Source: JALZUR01 sp965205365 (GTDB taxonomy: Bacteria; Bdellovibrionota; Bdellovibrionia; Bdellovibrionales; UBA1609). From it: 64,000 nt of DNA. The notes beneath the pieces are model-generated. The model saw only the letters and a list, made by a program, of their open reading frames with translations. It was not told the DNA's origin and did no database searches. The position numbers and the translations under genes were made by a program. Below are positions 62,312-64,000 of the stretch, piece by piece. The stretch spans positions 62,001 through 126,000 of the forward strand of contig CBDBGT010000011.1 of the NCBI GenBank assembly GCA_965205365.1. Reading direction: 5' to 3'. The number at the start of each line of letters is the position of its first letter. Position 1 is the stretch's first letter.

Positions 62312-63406
62312 ATGAGTTTCACTAGTTTGAATCCGAGTATTTTAGACATTATATTAGGTTCAAAATCTACAATAGATATTCCAAAGCTTTCTATTCATTC
62401 AAGGGATGAAGCGATACAGTTTATTTTTACCTATGGTTATGATATTAACAATTATAAAGATGCAAAAATTTTATGGAAAATTCATAGAAAAGCTATTGAA
62501 ATTTTAGAAGAAGAAGTTCTTGATGTTACAGAAGATCTTCCTTCAAAAGTAAGAAATAAAGAAGAGTTAAAAGATATAGCAGATCTTTTATTAATAGCTA
62601 GTTATGCAGATGGATCTTTGCTACAAAAATATGGGTGTGCAATTTTAAAAGTCATGCACTTGATAACTCATTTAGAGAATGATTTATTTACATCTTTTAC
62701 AGATGATATTCAGTATCAGATTCTAAGACCTATAACTGAACATATTGTTTATGATGAAAGAGGTGCTCAATTCTTAGGTGAACAGAAAAGAATAGAATTA
62801 AAAGAATTCTCAGTAAAGTCTTTTAAACAGACAAAGTCAGGAGTTATAAAACTTCTTGCAAAAGATAATGTTTTAGCAATGACTTTGTTAGATAGAGTTG
62901 GAGTAAGGTTTATTACAAAATCTATTTATGATATTTTTAGAGTAATTCAATACTTTATAGATTATAATTTAATAAGTTTTCCGCAAACAATAGTGGGTCA
63001 GTCAAAGAATATGATTTGTCCCATTGAAATTTTCTTACAAGCACAAGAGGCTTTTATTGGTGTTGAGAATAAAGAAAAAGATTTTGAGGATTTTTCTAAA
63101 ATATTACATGAAAAATTAGAAAAATGGAGAGTGAAAGGTGATAAATTTGAAACAGATAATGAATTTACTTCTAAGGATTTTAAGTTTGTTAAATTTATTA
63201 GTCAAAGATTTTTGAATATTGATAGAGGTCATGAAAAGAGCCCATTAAAGTTTTTTTATCCATTTGAAGTTCAGATTATTGATCAAAAAACTTTTCAAGA
63301 AAATGAAGAAACCAATGCGAGTCATTATGCATATAAGGAGAGGCAAAGAAGGGCTGCAAGGCGCCGTGTTTTAGGTTTTAAAAATACAGAGGATAAATTA
63401 GAATGA
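62312..63406 (+). CDS. TIGR04552-like protein with RelA/SpoT-like segment
   Basis: The 364-residue cytoplasmic protein has ELKDIADLLLIASYADG, MHLITHLENDLFTSFTDDI and LLDRVGVRFITKSIYDIFRVIQYFIDYNLI. The last segment recalls the D..G.R......D.Y.V...I core of RelA/SpoT-type nucleotidyltransferases. A basic C-terminus follows (YKERQRRAARRRVLGFK). The layout matches my memory of the TIGR04552 family, known from myxobacteria and bdellovibrios, but I cannot confirm that here. Its stop overlaps the plsC start (ATGA), so the two are coupled. Confidence 0.6.
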   Translation: MSFTSLNPSILDIILGSKSTIDIPKLSIHSRDEAIQFIFTYGYDINNYKDAKILWKIHRKAIEILEEEVLDVTEDLPSKVRNKEELKDIADLLLIASYADGSLLQKYGCAILKVMHLITHLENDLFTSFTDDIQYQILRPITEHIVYDERGAQFLGEQKRIELKEFSVKSFKQTKSGVIKLLAKDNVLAMTLLDRVGVRFITKSIYDIFRVIQYFIDYNLISFPQTIVGQSKNMICPIEIFLQAQEAFIGVENKEKDFEDFSKILHEKLEKWRVKGDKFETDNEFTSKDFKFVKFISQRFLNIDRGHEKSPLKFFYPFEVQIIDQKTFQENEETNASHYAYKERQRRAARRRVLGFKNTEDKLE

Positions 63407-64000
63407 AGGGTTTAAGGTTTTTTTTATCAATTTTTCGAGGTCTTTTTATAATCTTAAATATGTTGATTTCTAGTGGATTGTTTTTATTTTTTTACTTTAT
63501 ATTAGGTTATAACATGATATCAAAACTTAGACTTTTTTGGCTTTGGGGAAAGTTATTTATTTGGACTGTGACTGTAAGGCTTGTGGTAGTAGGAAAAGAA
63601 AACATACCTAAAAAAGGTGGGGTTATTCTTTTGTTTTCACACGCAAGTTTTTTGGATATTCCGGTTCTTTGTGTAACAAAGAATGGGCAAATTAACTTTG
63701 CAGCAAAATCATACCTACTAGGTTATCCAATCTTAGGATTTATTATGAAAGCGATGAGACCCATAGTTATTTATCCTGATCGAGAAAAATCAATTCAACA
63801 GTATAAGTTAGCTGAAAAAAGACTTAAACAAGGTGAGTCTTTTATGATTGCTCCTGAAGGAAGTAGAAGTAGTGGAGAAGAGCTTTTGCCCTTTAGATCA
63901 GGTCCTTTTATATTTGCTATGAATGCCAAAGCGGATTTGGTTCCAGTGCTCATTTATGGTTCCCACAAGATTTGGCCTAAAGCAGATAAGCTGCCAAATA
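63403..64000 (+). CDS. plsC: 1-acyl-sn-glycerol-3-phosphate acyltransferase (partial, runs off the window)
   Basis: The first 199 residues are visible. They comprise a hydrophobic start, FSHASFLDIPVL (the HX4D motif), AAKSYLLGYPILGFIMKA, and APEGSRSSGEELLPFRSGPF (the EGTRS-type motif). These are the marks of PlsC acyltransferases, which add the second acyl chain to lysophosphatidic acid. It overlaps the preceding stop by 4 bases. The end lies beyond the window. Confidence 0.88.
   Translation, partial: MKGLRFFLSIFRGLFIILNMLISSGLFLFFYFILGYNMISKLRLFWLWGKLFIWTVTVRLVVVGKENIPKKGGVILLFSHASFLDIPVLCVTKNGQINFAAKSYLLGYPILGFIMKAMRPIVIYPDREKSIQQYKLAEKRLKQGESFMIAPEGSRSSGEELLPFRSGPFIFAMNAKADLVPVLIYGSHKIWPKADKLPN

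Noticed and set aside
1..64000. A DGR reverse transcriptase, accessory protein or template repeat
   Set aside because: No coding region in the window shows reverse-transcriptase motifs, and I found no second non-coding copy of GGGTTCCGCCTTGTGAGG or of the fibre-gene ending. The retroelement, if any, lies elsewhere.

Overview
This is an AT-rich window (roughly one third G+C by eye) from a Gram-negative bacterium: it encodes LptD, a type II secretion system, lipoproteins and Lgt. Several features fit the Bdellovibrionota/Oligoflexia or another former deltaproteobacterial lineage: a lysine-rich histone H1-like protein, GYF_2-domain and ChaN-like proteins, a VKOR-DsbA fusion, phage-tail-fibre-like secreted proteins, and a protein resembling the TIGR04552 family. 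The lineage is an inference; no rRNA is present.

Layout. 1-1.8 kb is the end of gspE, then gspF and gspG. 2.3-6.05 kb is a 1249-residue secreted fibre-like protein ending in an Lcl/DUF1566 domain whose last residues are frameshifted. 6.4-15.1 kb holds maf, lgt, a thioredoxin-like protein, an acetoacetate operon (thiolase, scoA, scoB), the histone-like protein, miaB and its partner. 15.2-24.1 kb is housekeeping: gamma-carbonic anhydrase, guaB, guaA, dnaE, lipB, tRNA-Val. 24.2-27.5 kb has a ClpP-fold secreted protein, a MscS-like channel and a TPR protein.

27.5-34.9 kb is an accessory region full of broken genes. It holds an IS5-family element, two formylglycine-generating-enzyme-like (FGE) genes with hypervariable G+C-rich 3' ends, a tandem duplication carrying secreted ankyrin-repeat genes, an IS982-family insertion and a transposase remnant. 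35-45.7 kb returns to core genes: trpS, trhO, an ABC exporter, ffh-rpsP-khpA-rimM-trmD-rplS-rnhB, lptD. 45.8-53.2 kb has STAS, coiled-coil, VKOR-DsbA, ChaN-like and GYF_2 proteins and argS. 53.6-60.4 kb is a second rearranged zone: an AidB-like acyl-CoA dehydrogenase, a decayed Tn5/IS50-like element, an AbiE-like nucleotidyltransferase/HTH pair with a palindromic operator, and a truncated second acyl-CoA dehydrogenase copy split by another IS982-family element. 60.5-64 kb holds two lipoproteins, the TIGR04552-like protein and the start of plsC.

Most interesting signal. The FGE genes (29.7-29.95 and 33.8-34.05 kb) are almost identical upstream, yet differ at 36 of their last 135 bases. The differences sit only at surface-type codons between an invariant framework. 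This is how variable regions (VRs) of diversity-generating retroelements (DGRs) look. The fibre protein's last ~90 bases have a similar local composition, followed by two strong hairpins. No reverse transcriptase or template repeat is visible here, so a DGR acting from elsewhere in the genome is the hypothesis to test.
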